64,000 bases of DNA from Malurus cyaneus samueli (lineage: Eukaryota > Chordata > Aves > Passeriformes > Maluridae). Positions 9,276-47,600 of this stretch are shown piece after piece (the stretch's first letter is position 1; the number at the start of each line of letters is the position of its first letter). The notes under the pieces are model-generated. The model had not been told where the DNA came from. It was given only the letters and a program-made list of their open reading frames with translations, and did not search any database. The stretch covers positions 49,335,187-49,399,186 of the forward strand of contig CM019218.1 of assembly GCA_009741485.1 (NCBI GenBank). The letters are read 5' to 3'. A program made the translations under genes and the position numbers.

Positions 9276-11690
9276 TGTAAATCTGGGGGGCAAGGGAGCT
9301 TGTGACTGCCCTGTCCGAGCCTGAGGGGGTGACTGGGGGGGCAGAATCCTGGTGGTGTTCCCCTGCCCTGCTTCCCTGTGGAATCAGGGCAGAGGGATGG
9401 ATCCACTCCCCCCGAGATTGTTGAGAGCTCCAGGCACCAGCTCTGATGCTGGGGGCCCCCCAAAATCTGTGTCAGCACTTGGGAAGCAGCTGCTTAAAGC
9501 AAACACACTTGAGGCAAAATTTCCTGGAGCACTTTTGCTTAGAGAGACAGCACTGGAAGAGGCATTTCCTTCCGCTCTCCAACCCCCCCTGCTCCCCTTC
9601 CTTCTTTCCAGGAGCGGGGCAGCCCCACATCCCGCTCCCCTTGCACGGATCCAGTGCCTCCGGGAGGATTCCACACCACCCCGGGGTCCTACAGCTGATG
9701 GGGTGCGCAGGGTGAGCACCCCCATCGCTCACCCAAGGGGATGGCAAGGGCAGGATGGGGTCCGGGGGCGTTTTCCCAGTGCCAGGTCCGAGCTGCTGCT
9801 TTGTTTGCTGACAAACAGGATTCCTCGAGGGGAGCTGACTCAGCCCAGCCCTTCCTCTCCCCTGCAGCAGCCGGGGGTTTCCCAGGTCCACATCCCCTTC
9901 CCAGGGAAGTGGGACCTAAATATATCCCGCTGGATCCGTGCCACGGTCATTATGGTCGGGTTTGGGGGGTATTTGAGGGCAGAGGCTGCGGGCACCGTGC
10001 CCGGTTTGGGGGTGCTGGGGGCAGCGAGTCTGTGTCCTGCTCCGGGATGCTCTGGGATGCTCTGGGATGCTGCGGGATGCTCTGGGATGCTCCAAGCAGC
10101 TCCACAGCTGCACAGGAGCTGAATGAGGCAGGTTGGAGCTGCGGCAGAGCTTGGGGAGCAGAGGTGGGAGCAGCCCGAGCTGCTGCGGGGATGTGAGGAG
10201 CACCAGCATCCACTCCCTCCGTGTTTACACCCCACAATCTTTCATCCCTGACTTTTTCTGGCTGCTCCACAGGCTGGAAAAGCACGTGGAAAATGCAGGA
10301 AAATAGGCAAACTCGAGTTCGGGCCAGGAGGGTTCCTCTGCTCCTCATGTACCCATTTTCTGGCGTTTTCCCCACCCTGTCACTGGCCTGTGTGGGATTA
10401 GGGGTGTGATTCCCTGCCCCGGGCAGCCTCCACCCCCAAACCCCTGCAACCTGGGGGTACAAAACCTGATTTTAGCCCCCCACTCAGCTGGGAATGACAC
10501 GGAGCTGTATCCCTGTCCCTCCGTGCTTGCAGGGGAAGGTGGAAAAGAGCCCCCCACCCTGGGACTGAGTGGGACACGGCGGGTGGTGGCACCCTGGGGT
10601 CCCTCCCGAGGTCCCAAATGGATGTTTGTAGTGCAAAAAGCTTCTTTAATGGGCTGAGAAAAGGGGATTTGGGGGAAAAGACAGATGGTGGGAAGGGAAG
10701 GCATCAGCAAGAGGCTCCAGGGGCCTGAAGCGTGGGCTGGCATGCAGGGACACAGACTGTGGCCACCAGCACCCACCCCGGGGGTCCTGGGGTCCCCACA
10801 CCCCGCGCTTGTGCATGGCAGCGCTGGGACATCCCAGGCGCATCCTGCGGCCCCAAACCTCCTGACATTCGAACCCCCCCAGATGCCCCGAGACCCCCCC
10901 AAGCGCCCCCAGAGGGCTCTGCCCACCCTGGGAAGCCTCCCCGGTGCAGCCGCGGGCACCGCAGAGCTGCTGACGGGGCAGAAGCGCCCGGAAAGGCCCC
11001 AGGGCTGCGGTTCCTGGGGAACGGCGGGTCCAGGACAGGGTTTTGGCCAAGGAACTGCTGCAGGATTTAGGTGGCCAGAGGCCGTTTTGCGGCCAGACAA
11101 AGTGATTTTGGTTAAAAACCATTATCTGCACTTTTCCCTGGGGTTTTAACCCAAACGCTGATGTTTTCCCAGCTCGGATTTTAACCGAATGCCCCTTTTA
11201 AGGGAAAGGAAAGGCGGGACAGGGCTCAGACCCCTCCCAGTCGCCTGTGGGGCGTTTGGGGATGGGGTCGGGGTCAGGGTGCCCCGGGATCAGGGACCCG
11301 CCTTTCTGCCTGTCCTGGAATGGTCCCTGGAGCCCATGTGGGGACCCTATGGAGCCGGGGACCCCATGGAGCCGGGGACCGTGGTCCGTGGTGCAGAACG
11401 GGACCCCTTGGTGTCCCTGGCCCTGGGGACAGGTTGGTTGTGACCCTCCCTGGAACGGAGGAGCCAGCGAAGACCCGCTGCAGGGTGAGGAGGAAGAGGG
11501 GGGAGGAAGCCCTGTCCAGGCTCAGCACTCCCAAAAAGCGTTCAGCACCCCCACACTGGGCTGGGGATGTGGGCGGGTGATCGCGGGGACCTGGTGGCTC
11601 CGCTCAGCTCGTTAATGGCTAATGAGGGCCGGGAGGGCACTGCCCTGACCCCGAGCTGGCACCGAGCCGGGGGCGGCGGTGCCAGCAGGG
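9276..11690. other. Intergenic, no gene recognised
   Basis: GC-rich sequence between CSF1 and AHCYL1. A short run of gggatgctct repeats lies at about 10045-10095. Open frames here are short or lack any recognisable domain. I see no RNA gene. Confidence 0.6.
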
Positions 11691-11699
11691 CTGAGAGAG

Positions 11700-12060
11700 A
11701 CTGCCAGCCAGCTGGGACCGGACACCCCCGGAGCTGGACAGCCATCCCTCGGGGCTGGACACCCCCGGAGCTGGACACCCACCCGGCTGGCCTCAGACAC
11801 CCCCGGAGCTGGACAGCCATCCCTCGGGGCTGGACACCCCCGGAGCTGGACACCCACCCAGCTGGGACCAGACACCCCCAAGGAACCGGACACCCACCCG
11901 GCTGGGCTCAGACACGCCTTGGGGCCGGACACCCACCCAGCTGGGACCAGATATCCCCCCGGAGCTGGACACCCATCCCTCGGGGCTGGACACCCCCAAG
12001 GAACCGGACACCCACCCAGCTGGGCTCAAACATTGCCACTCCCACCTGGAGTCAGGCACT
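11700..12060. repeat. GC-rich minisatellite (ggagctggacaccc...)
   Basis: About 17 imperfect copies of a roughly 20-bp phrase of the type cccggagctggacacccacc are arranged in alternating higher-order blocks: agctgggaccagaca, ggctgggctcagaca and cctcggggctggaca. The long plus-strand frame through it (11567-12175) is a repeat artefact. Confidence 0.85.
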
Positions 12061-12179
12061 AGCCCGGGTTCGGGGGGCACCCACTCCCCCTGCCCACCAT
12101 GGGGGTCTGCCCCCACCCTGTCCCTGCTGCCCTCCCGCCTCATTTGATTTTCTCCATGATTTCTCCATTTCCTGATGTT

Positions 12180-12945
12180 TCCTTCCATTTTCTCCATCCA
12201 TTTCCTGATGGGTTTTTTTTTGAGATTTACTTTTACCCCTGTTTTTATTTAACTATATCCTGATTCATCGTGGCTTTTGTCCTGCTTTGCTTCTTCCCCC
12301 TGAACAAGCCACAAATATTTTTTTTTACCCTGAAAGACGCTTGTTCTTTAATTTCAGCTTTAATTTCCCAATTAATTCTTAATTAAATTTATTTCTATTT
12401 AATTCAATTTATAGAATTATTTCACTTTCCATATTTATACAAAATTAAATTTAAGTGTATTATATTTATTTCTAATTTTATATAATTTATTTAATAAGTG
12501 TATATTTTATAATATAAAATTTAAATATACATTACACAAGTAATAAAACAATAATATATAATGAATTTATATAAACTTTAATATTTTCATATCCACTCAT
12601 AAATGTAAATGCATATAACTAATTTACTTACTTTAACATTTATATATAATTAAATAATATCTATATATCTATATAATAATATGCACTATGATTAATAGAT
12701 TATTTATTATATTTAATGTGTAGAATAATCCTTACAAATTTCATTTAGCTTATGTAATTAACTGCATTATTTTAATATGTATATATAAATGCATAATAGA
12801 AATTGATTTTATTTATTATATAAATTTAAAACAATGTATATATTTAAATATAATATATAAAATAAATATAATTTATATAAATAAATTATTATTTATTAAT
12901 AATAATTGATTTATTTATTAATAAAATTATTTTAGTAAATTGCGA
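12180..12945. repeat. AT-only island
   Basis: About 750 bp of almost pure A/T (taatttata, tatataat, aaattaat phrases), with abrupt edges against GC-rich DNA. The right edge lies immediately before the AHCYL1 CpG island. There is no simple unit and no ORF. Confidence 0.85.
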
Positions 12946-38964
<26,019 letters not shown>

Positions 38965-40795
38965 CGGGACCATACCCATGAAGGACCAGACCACACAAGG
39001 CAACATTCGAGAGATTATTTTTAAAAACAATTTTTATTTTGGTTTACCTTTTTTTTTTTTTTTTTTTTCTCTTAACTACCACCAGAACATGTTTTTACAT
39101 TTTATCTGTGATTTTAAGGTCAGGTTTTCTTTTCTCCCCCTTTTCCATGATCAAATCCTTGTCTGATCTTGCCAGACAACCTGGAATTTGCTTCTTGCTC
39201 TCATGTGGCTGAAGCTGCCGATTCCCAGCTCTGGCTCCAGGAGGGGTTTTCCTGTTCCTGCTGTGCCCAGGGCACTTCATTCCTTCAGCAATGGTTTATT
39301 TTTGGCTTTTATTTTGTATTCTTTCCCACCTTTCCAGCCCACGTCGGTCTCAGCCGGGCTCCCTGCGGATCCGGAGATGCTCTTCTACCTTATCTTCTAT
39401 TTCTTTGTGTGGATTATCTGCAACTTCTAAATTGCCTTAAAGAGCCCAGTTTTAGCTGCTAGATCCCTGCTCCGGGCGCTTCCTGGGAGCAGAGTGGGGC
39501 CTGCAGGACACGTGGCCAAGGGGGTGACAGTGCCCAAACCCAGCCCAGGTCCCTGTGCTGAGGTGGCCCAGGCTTGGTGGCCACTGGCCTGGGTTTGCTG
39601 GCCACCTGGGTCCAGGGGAGTTCAGTGTTTCAGGGTGCTAATCTGAATCCGGATGGGGGTCGCTTCCCAGCATTATCCTCATCTCTCTTAGGTTTTTTGT
39701 TTTTTGTTTTTTTTTTCCTTTTAGCCAAACTGCACCTTAATTGAGTTCTAAACTTTTTTTTTTTTCCGTTCGTTTGTTTTTTTCTTCCTGTTTTCCTTTT
39801 TGATCCTTACAGAGATGTTTTAGAGGGCAGGGATGTTTTCAAGAGGAAGCACCGGGGGCATTCCCATCTCCCACTGGGAGGGTGGTGTCGAGGGTGTCTG
39901 GGGTGGGTTTTGGGGGTGTTCCACCTTTTTTTCTTTTTTGAGCTGGATGCAGAGATGAGCCTTCCCCCTACCCCAGCCTGGCCCCTCTGCTCCCTGTCAC
40001 TGTTTTCCTCACCCTCTCCTGGTGTGTCCCAGCTGCTCCCATCACCTCCTCCATCCCCTCCCTGTTGACATTTCTCTTTCCCAGCTTGTCCTGGGGTGTG
40101 GGAAGCTCCTTCCAACCCACTGAAGTTCCTTTTGGCTTTTTTTTATCCTCCCCACATCTCCTCTTCCTTCTTTTGCCCAAGGGAAGGAAGGAGCTGCTGG
40201 TACCTCCCAGATCATGGAGCTGCTCCTGCCCCGCTTTGGAGGGGTCCACCCCAATTCTGGGGAATTTGCAGGTCTGGGGGTGCAAAGCTCCTTGGGGGGC
40301 CAGGAGATGGAGAGGTGCTGGTGGCTGAGATCATCCCCCTGTCATGCCCTCCTCCATGTCCTCTGACTGTTCCTCTTTCCCACCCTGCCTGGTCTCCTCC
40401 TGGACGGTCGCTCCGCAGATTTTGGGGATCACCTGCCTCGCTCCCCCACAGATCCTGGCGATCATCTGGGTCCCCTCCACCATCCCCCAAACCTCACTGG
40501 GGCCGGCTTAGTGAGCTGGGATGGGCATTTGTGGGAAGGATTGGGAGCATCCCCCCTTCCCTGTGAGCCCCCCACCCGGGGGTCCCAGCACCCCCTTCCC
40601 ACCCATTCCGGGTGGGATCTCGGCGCAAGGGCTCCGTGTCTGGACAAGCCATGTCGGGGGAGCCTGGGGGTGATGGCGGCGGCGGCAGCGTCGGGCCGGG
40701 AGGGAGAGGTTTATTTTGTATATGAATGATTTTTAATGAATGCAATATTAATCCTTGCAGATGAGCAATAAATCATTAAAGTCTAATTAAACTAT
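38965..40795 (+). other. AHCYL1: AHCYL1 3'UTR with poly(A) signal
   Basis: About 1.8 kb, with T-rich runs (39050-39070, 39695-39720, 39752-39785) and a terminal aataaa at 40767-40772, followed by cattaaagtctaattaaact. No conserved ORF is present. Confidence 0.8.
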
Positions 40796-41149
40796 TAGCA
40801 AAAATGAAGCGCTTTTGGTTGTGGGCGGTTTATTTGGTTGCTTGGGGGACCTTGAGTTGTGTCCCCCCAAGGGCAGGGTTGGAATTTCCCTTTGGCCACC
40901 TTGGGGTGGGGATTGGGTCCCACCAGAATTTCTTGAATATTGCCAGAACTCGGGATTTTGGGGCCTAACCCTCTTTTGAGCCCAACGGGGCCCCTTAATT
41001 TGGGGTTTAAACCCTGCTGGGTTTCTCTGTTGGGGTCTAACTCCCCTCTGATCCCCACCAGGCACACCCCTTGGAGGTCTGAGCCCCACCAGCCACATCA
41101 CGGGAGGGAGGATTCCTTTGTTCCGGACCCTTCAATTTGAGCCTGTTCC

Positions 41150-41522
41150 TGCCACTCCCAACATGGCGGCATCCAGCGCCCGGGCCCCGCCCCGGTGCGG
41201 AGTGAGCGAAGTGCCACCCCAGCATGGCCGTTGCCAGGGCCGCGCCGCACCCAAGATGGCGGCGCGGGCGGAGCCCGCCGCCCGGCCGTGTGTCGCGCCC
41301 GTCCGTGGCCCGCGGGGCGGGCAGCGCCGGGCCGTGACGCGCCGCCGCGCGGAGCGCCGGGGAGCGGCGGGCGAGCTGCATCGCACCCCAACCGGCGACA
41401 CCGAGCTCCCGAGGTCGCCATCTCCTCCCAACCATGGCGCGGCGCTGCCCCGCCGGCCCCTGCCGCTCCGCGCGAGAGGAGGTTGAGTCCTCTCGCGAGA
41501 GCTCGAGGGCGGAGCGGCCGAC
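41150..41522 (+). promoter_or_regulatory. STRIP1: STRIP1 CpG-island promoter with YY1-like and TCTCGCGAGA elements
   Basis: A CpG-dense TATA-less region. YY1-like motifs are caacatggcggc near 41158 and ccaagatggcggc near 41250. A perfect palindrome tctcgcgaga lies at 41491-41500, only 22 bp before the ATG. Both element types are known in housekeeping promoters; the start site is inferred to lie just upstream. Confidence 0.75.
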
Positions 41523-41654
41523 ATGGAGCCGAGCGGCGGCCCCGGGCCCGGGCCCGTCCCGGGGTTCCGCCGGGACAACAACAAGCCGCGGTTGTGGGCG
41601 GCCGCGCCCGGAAGGGGCCGCGACTTGGCTCGGCCGCCGCGCAAGCGCTCCGAG
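41523..41654 (+). CDS. STRIP1: STRIP1 exon 1
   Basis: Residues 1-44, starting [20 protein letters not shown] and ending RKRSE at donor gtcagc. The start is chosen because it is the only in-frame ATG before the donor and matches the family MEP start. Confidence 0.88.
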
Positions 41655-44600
41655 GTCAGCCCGCCGCCGCCCGCCGGGAGCGGGGGCCCTTCCCGGGGCG
41701 GGGCGAGCCGGCGCCGGGCCTCGTCCGGGGCCTGCCCAGGGGTGCCGATGCCCAGGGGCGGTGCTGGTGTCTGGCCGGTGCCCGGTGGTGCCGGTGCCCG
41801 GGGGTCCCGGTGTCCAGGGGTACCAGTGCCCGTAATGTCGGTGCCCGGCGGTGTCCGGCTCTTTCAGCCCTGCTTGGGCACCGCTTTACCCGGGACCAGC
41901 CCGAACCAGCCGGTCCCCTGGCCCCGGTGCTCCAGTACTGGTCCCAGGGCCGGTCCTGGGCCGGCCCCTTCCGCGGTACAGGTTCCCTGGCTCAGTGGCC
42001 CCGGCCCTCTCTGCCCGGCCCACTCGGAACCGGGGCTACCCTTACCCTGCCCGGTCTCGGTCGGTGCCGGTTTCCCGTTCATCCATCCCTTCCCCAGGTC
42101 CGGGTCGGTGTGACCGGGTTGGGGTGCGAGGGTGGCTCGGCCTCCCGGTCCCAAACGGGGGTGACATGGGCGGTCCGGGGGTCTCACAGCCCGTCCGGGG
42201 CTTTTCCCGGTGTTACCGCTCGGTACCAGCCCGGGGTGGGGTGTCGGGTCCCGCTGCCGTGCTCGGACCGGGGATGGATCCAGCAAGAGGTGACCGGGTC
42301 CCCTAAGGACACCCCGCGGTCCTGGGGTCACCCTGAGTCTTGGGGTCAGGAAGGTTGTGTAGAGCTGAGGTGTTTGGGAATTTTTCAAAAAGTGTTTAAT
42401 TCCTGGGATAGCCCCAGAACCATTCACTCTCACGGGTTCCTCAGAAAGGAGAGCCTGGAATGCCAGGGGAGGGATGTGAGGGGGAATCTGGGAGAGCCTG
42501 AGGTACTGGGGGTGCTCCCAGCAGAGCAGAGCCAGCACAAGGCAGGGGTTGGAACTGCCTCTCCTGGAATTCAGGATGTTTCTGATGTGGATCTGCCCCT
42601 CTGTCGGCAGTGAGAGCCCCAAAGTTTGGGATGGTTCTGCTGTGGATCTGCACCTCCTTCAGGGGTGGGTGCCCCAAAATTTGGGATGGTTCTGCTGTGT
42701 CTCTGCTCCTCGCTCAGGGGTGGGTGTTCTGAGAGGGTTCTGGTGTGGGTCTGCCCTGTGCTCAGGAGTGGGTATCCCAAAATTCTGCTCAAGGTCTGCC
42801 CCTCACTCAGGAGTGGGAGTCCTGTAATTCAGGAGAATTCTGCTCAAGGTCTGCCCCTTGTTCAGAGGGGTGTTCTGAAATTTGGGATGATTCTGGTATG
42901 GACCTGCTCCTCCCAGGAGTGGAAGCTCCAAAATTTGGAGAGTTCTGGTGTGGATCTGCCCCTCACACACGAGTGGGAGTTCCACAAATCAGGAAAATTC
43001 TGCCTCTCATTCAGGAGTTGGTGCTCCGAAATTTGGGATGGGTCTGGTATGGGTCTGCCCCTCTCCCAGCAGTGGGTGCCCCTGGAATTCAGGAGACTTT
43101 CATATGTCTGCCCCTCACTCAGGAGTGGATGCCCGAAAATTCATGAGGATTCTGTTTGGGGTCCTCCCCCTGCTGAGGAGTGGGAGCCTCCTAATTCAGG
43201 AGAGTTCTGGTGTGAATTTGCCCCGTGCTCAGGATCCCGAAATTTGTGAGGGTCTTGCTGGGCATCTGCCCGACTGTGAGTCCGTGTTCGTCACTTCCGT
43301 AAAGGAAGCTGATATTTTGTGCTCTAAAGCTTCTCCTGGATATTTTTCCAGCCTCTCCAAAGCTGTTTGGAGTTGTTTCATCCTCACTAACCCCAGCTGC
43401 TGGGATGGCACAGGGGGATGGCCCAAATATTGCCAGTTTTGTGTGAAATGGGTGAGCTCTGAGAGCTCTCTGTTCTCCCAGAACCCTCTCCCTGGCTCCG
43501 GCCATGTTTGTTGTGCTCTGGGGGTGTTTTCGGGGTGCTGCAGTGGCTCCATGCGGCACAGCTGATGGAGACGCAGGAGGAGGGTTGGAGTTGCCTCGGT
43601 AACGTTTGTGCTGCAGGGATGTTTTTGGTCTCTAAACCAGGAAAACCAGCCCTGGATTTGCAGGAGGATGAGGTGAATTCTGAGTGTTTTCAGGGATTTC
43701 GGTTTTCCTGAAATATGCCGTAATGGAGCTGATCTTTTCCCTGTGTTTTCAGGGCTATTCGGAGTCGCCAGACCTGGAGTTTGAATATGCAGACACGGAT
43801 AAATGGGCAGCAGAGCTGTCAGGTAAGGAATTCTTCCTTAATGGCTCAATTAATCAACTGTGATATCCTCTCCTGGTAGAATTAAAGGAACTCTGTCAAT
43901 TCCAATATCACTCTGTTATTATATTTAAATGCCTTACTGATGTTAAAAGGGATGGGATATGTGTAATGAATATTTTTGGTCTTACACTGTGTGGGGTTTT
44001 TTTCATTTTGATATGTTGGCTAAAGCCACACTTCCCGGGGCTGAGTTGCAGCTCAGTGCAATGTTTTGGAGTTTCTCCTGTTTTGGCAGAGCTGTACAGC
44101 TACACGGAGGGGCCAGAGTTCCTGCTGAACCGAAAATGCTTTGAGGAGGACTTCAGGATCCACAGTAAGAGCCTTTTTCTGGATTCCTTTCCCCCTGGGG
44201 AGGGACAGGGATTTCCCTTCCTGGAGAAGAGGACCCTGATGCCAGAGCTCACCAGGGTCTGCAGCTCCTCCTGAGGGGCAGCTCCAATCTCTGCTCCTTG
44301 TGAGCAGGACCCGAGGAAGCAACTTGAGCTGTACCGGGGGAGGGTTAGGTTGGAGATAAGGGAAAGGTTCTTTCCCCCAGAGGGTGCTGGGCACTGCCCA
44401 GGCTCCCCAGGGAATGGGCACGGCCCCAAGGCTGCCAGAGCTCCAGGGGCATTTGGACAGTGCTCTCAGGGACCCAGTGAGATTTTGGGGTGTCCTGTGC
44501 AGGTCCAGGAGTTGATGATTCTCGATTATCCTGCTCAGGATATTGCATGATTCCATGACTGATGTAGTCATCTGCCAGGATGGCTGGAGACATCCCTGGG

Positions 44601-47600
44601 GCTCCTTCCTCCGGGGATCACCATGTCCCCTGCGCTTGTGCTGAGTCCCTGTGAGCGTGGCCGCAGTGAGGCCGTGCCCAAGCCCCGCCTGTTTGGTTTG
44701 CAGTGCGGGACAAGAAGTGGCCGGAGCTGGAGCGGACGCAGCACCGCACCCACGCCATGCGGCTCCTGGACGGGCTGGAGGTCACCGCGCGCGAGAAGAG
44801 GCTCCGCGTGGCCCGAGCCATCCTCTACGTGGCCCAAGGTGACAGCAGCCTCTGCCCCTCAGTTTGCCCCACTGCTAAGGCTGTAAATGGCTCAGATTTT
44901 GAATATAATTTATATATGTTAAATTATAATTATGAATATAATTATATACTGATTGCATACAGTTGTATGTTTATTTTTATATGTATTCTATATATAATGT
45001 ATACTTAAATATTTAGTGTAGAACTCCTTTTTATGTACATTCAGTTTTTATAGATGTATTTTTATTATTATATGTATTTATTAGTTCTTAAATATATTTA
45101 ACACGTGATATACAATATATAATATTATGTATAATAAAATGTAATATATAATCTTAATATAATATAAGATACATTCATATACATTATATAATATAATATA
45201 GCATTATAGATATAATATTATTGTTCATGTATATATAATTTAAATAATATGTATATAAATAACTCATTGTAGATTGTTATGTAGTATGCATGTTGTAAAT
45301 ATACATATTTAAGTATATATATATGTATATCTTATATAGATAATATATAAGATATAGATAAGATAACCTATATTACACAGAGTATACATATTATAACTAT
45401 GTATTTTATATATGTATTATATATTATATCTATTATATATAATACATTGTACAATAAAATCTACAATACACAATATATATCATATACTGTACATTATATA
45501 ATGCATATATTACATTTCTATGTTTAAGTAATATTATTATAGTTAATGCAGTATATGTATTGTATATCGAATGCTATATATATGCTATGTTATATACATT
45601 ATATATAATCTATATTGTATATTCTATACAATATGTTATATATTGTATGTAATATATCAATATATAATATAATGAATATTTATCATTAGCGTTATACAAT
45701 AATTACTAATTATTTTCTTACATAATAGTTAGAATAATTTTAATTCCTTGTGGATTTCATTGCACCTGGAACGTCCGCAATGAAGCTGAATCCCATGGTA
45801 CCAGATAGTTGAGAGCAGTTTGGCCCAAAATTTGTCTGATTTCTCCATGTTATTCCAGTTCTGCCAGACTTGAAATGCGTTACCCAAAGAGGGCAGTTCC
45901 ACCCTCTGCATCCCAGGTTTTTGCTCAGTTTTCAGGGTGTGTTTTCCATTCCCCCTATGAGGTGCTGTGGGGGTGTCAGGATCCCCATGGAGGTGGGATC
46001 AGCAGGGTCTCCTTGCAGGCACCTTCGGGGAGTGCAGCTCCGAGGCCGAGGTCCAGGCTTGGATGAGGTACAACATCTTCCTCCTGCTGGAAGTGGGAAC
46101 GTTCAACGCCTTGGTGGAGCTGCTGAACATGGAGATCGAGTGAGTACTGCGGGGAAAACACTTCAGGGACGGCTCTGGAGCTCCTTGGCCGGAGTTTTTC
46201 TGGTTTATGGCACAAAAATTTATCTGTCTATCCCTAATCTGACTCCTGCACTCACCAGATTGACTGCCATTTTCCTGAGTGGACATGTAATGTAGGGTTA
46301 TACCTGATTTCTCCTGAAATTCGTGATGAATCAGGAAAGGGTCTGCTCCTCCTGCGGCTGCACTGGGAGAAGGGAATTCATGGCAGCAGTGTCTGTCCCA
46401 GGGTTTGGTGCTGGAATATGGGATGTGACAGAGTTTGAATTCCCCCAAATTTCCTCTGAGCTGTTCTTCCTCCGCAGCAACAGCGCAGCCTGTTCCAGTG
46501 CCGTGAGGAAACCGGCCATTTCCCTGGCTGACAGCACCGACCTCAGGTATGGAGTGGCCATGGGGGGACACAGAGGGGAGCCAAGGCTTTCTGGGAGCTT
46601 TGGGAAGCTGAGACAGGCACTGGCAGGGGCCTCAGAGCTGTCCCAGTTCTGAGAGCATCCACAGATGTCCATCATGCTCAGCCTGCACAGCAGGAATGGG
46701 ACAGATTGGGCATATGAAAGCAGTAAAACTTGGAAAAGCAGATTTTTTTCCTGTTTGGAGTTGCAGAGACTTTTCCCCCCAGTGCCTGTGAGCTGGTGTG
46801 GAGCAGACACACGGATTCTGGATGTGGTTTGCGTTAATCCAGCCTCTTCCCAAGGCCTGGGTGCTCACAGTGCTTCCATAACTTGTCCCAGTCTCTGGGA
46901 TTCAGCTGGCCTGGTTTTTGCAGGGTGCTGCTGAACATCATGTACCTGATCGTGGAGACTGTGCGCCAGGAGGCCGAGGGGGACAAGCCTGAGTGGAAGA
47001 GCATGAGGCAAACCTTCCGAGCAGAGCTGGGTGAGGATCAGGAGCCAGGGTAGAGCTGCCAGGGCTGGAGAGAGTGACATGGGATCAGGCTCTAGGGCTC
47101 GGGTAATAGGGGCTGGCAGCACTGGATTGGTTTCTGCTCGACCTGTGGAGCAAAGGGAAGTGAGCAGAAGAAGACATCCAGCCTTTGCTGCTGCTGGGTG
47201 TTCTCGCGCTGTGAAAAAAAATTGAATATTTGGGCTGTTGTTTCAGCACAGAGATAAGAAATTTTGGAGTTTATGAGGTCTTGGAAAGGGAGAGGGAGAT
47301 GTCGGGTGAGGTGAGGATTTTGGTGCTGCTGGTGATTGGGGAGAGGCCAGCGATGAGGAGTTCCTGGCTCATGGTGCTGTGTGCTTCCAGGAGCCCCCCT
47401 GTACAACAACGAGCCCTTCTCTGTCATGCTCTTTGGGATGGTGACCAAATTCTGCAGTGGCCATGCCCCACACTTCCCCATGAAGAAGGTGCTGCTTCTG
47501 CTCTGGAAGACAGTGCTGGTAAGGAGGGACCATGGGATGTGGAATGTGTGGTTTGGTATTTGGCAGACGAGGGAATTCTGCCCTCAGAGTTGGCTGTAAT

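Noticed and set aside
10345..11100. 251-codon minus-strand frame between CSF1 and AHCYL1
   Set aside because: No domain, GC-biased composition and several overlapping alternatives; no gene is expected between CSF1 and AHCYL1 in this synteny block.
11567..12175. 202-codon frame with repeated WTPPELDTHPAG-like peptide
   Set aside because: Pure translation of the GC-rich minisatellite.
41195..42613. 472-codon plus-strand open frame over the STRIP1 promoter
   Set aside because: It runs in a different frame through the CpG island, STRIP1 exon 1 and intron repeats; GC bias removes stops. No recognisable protein.
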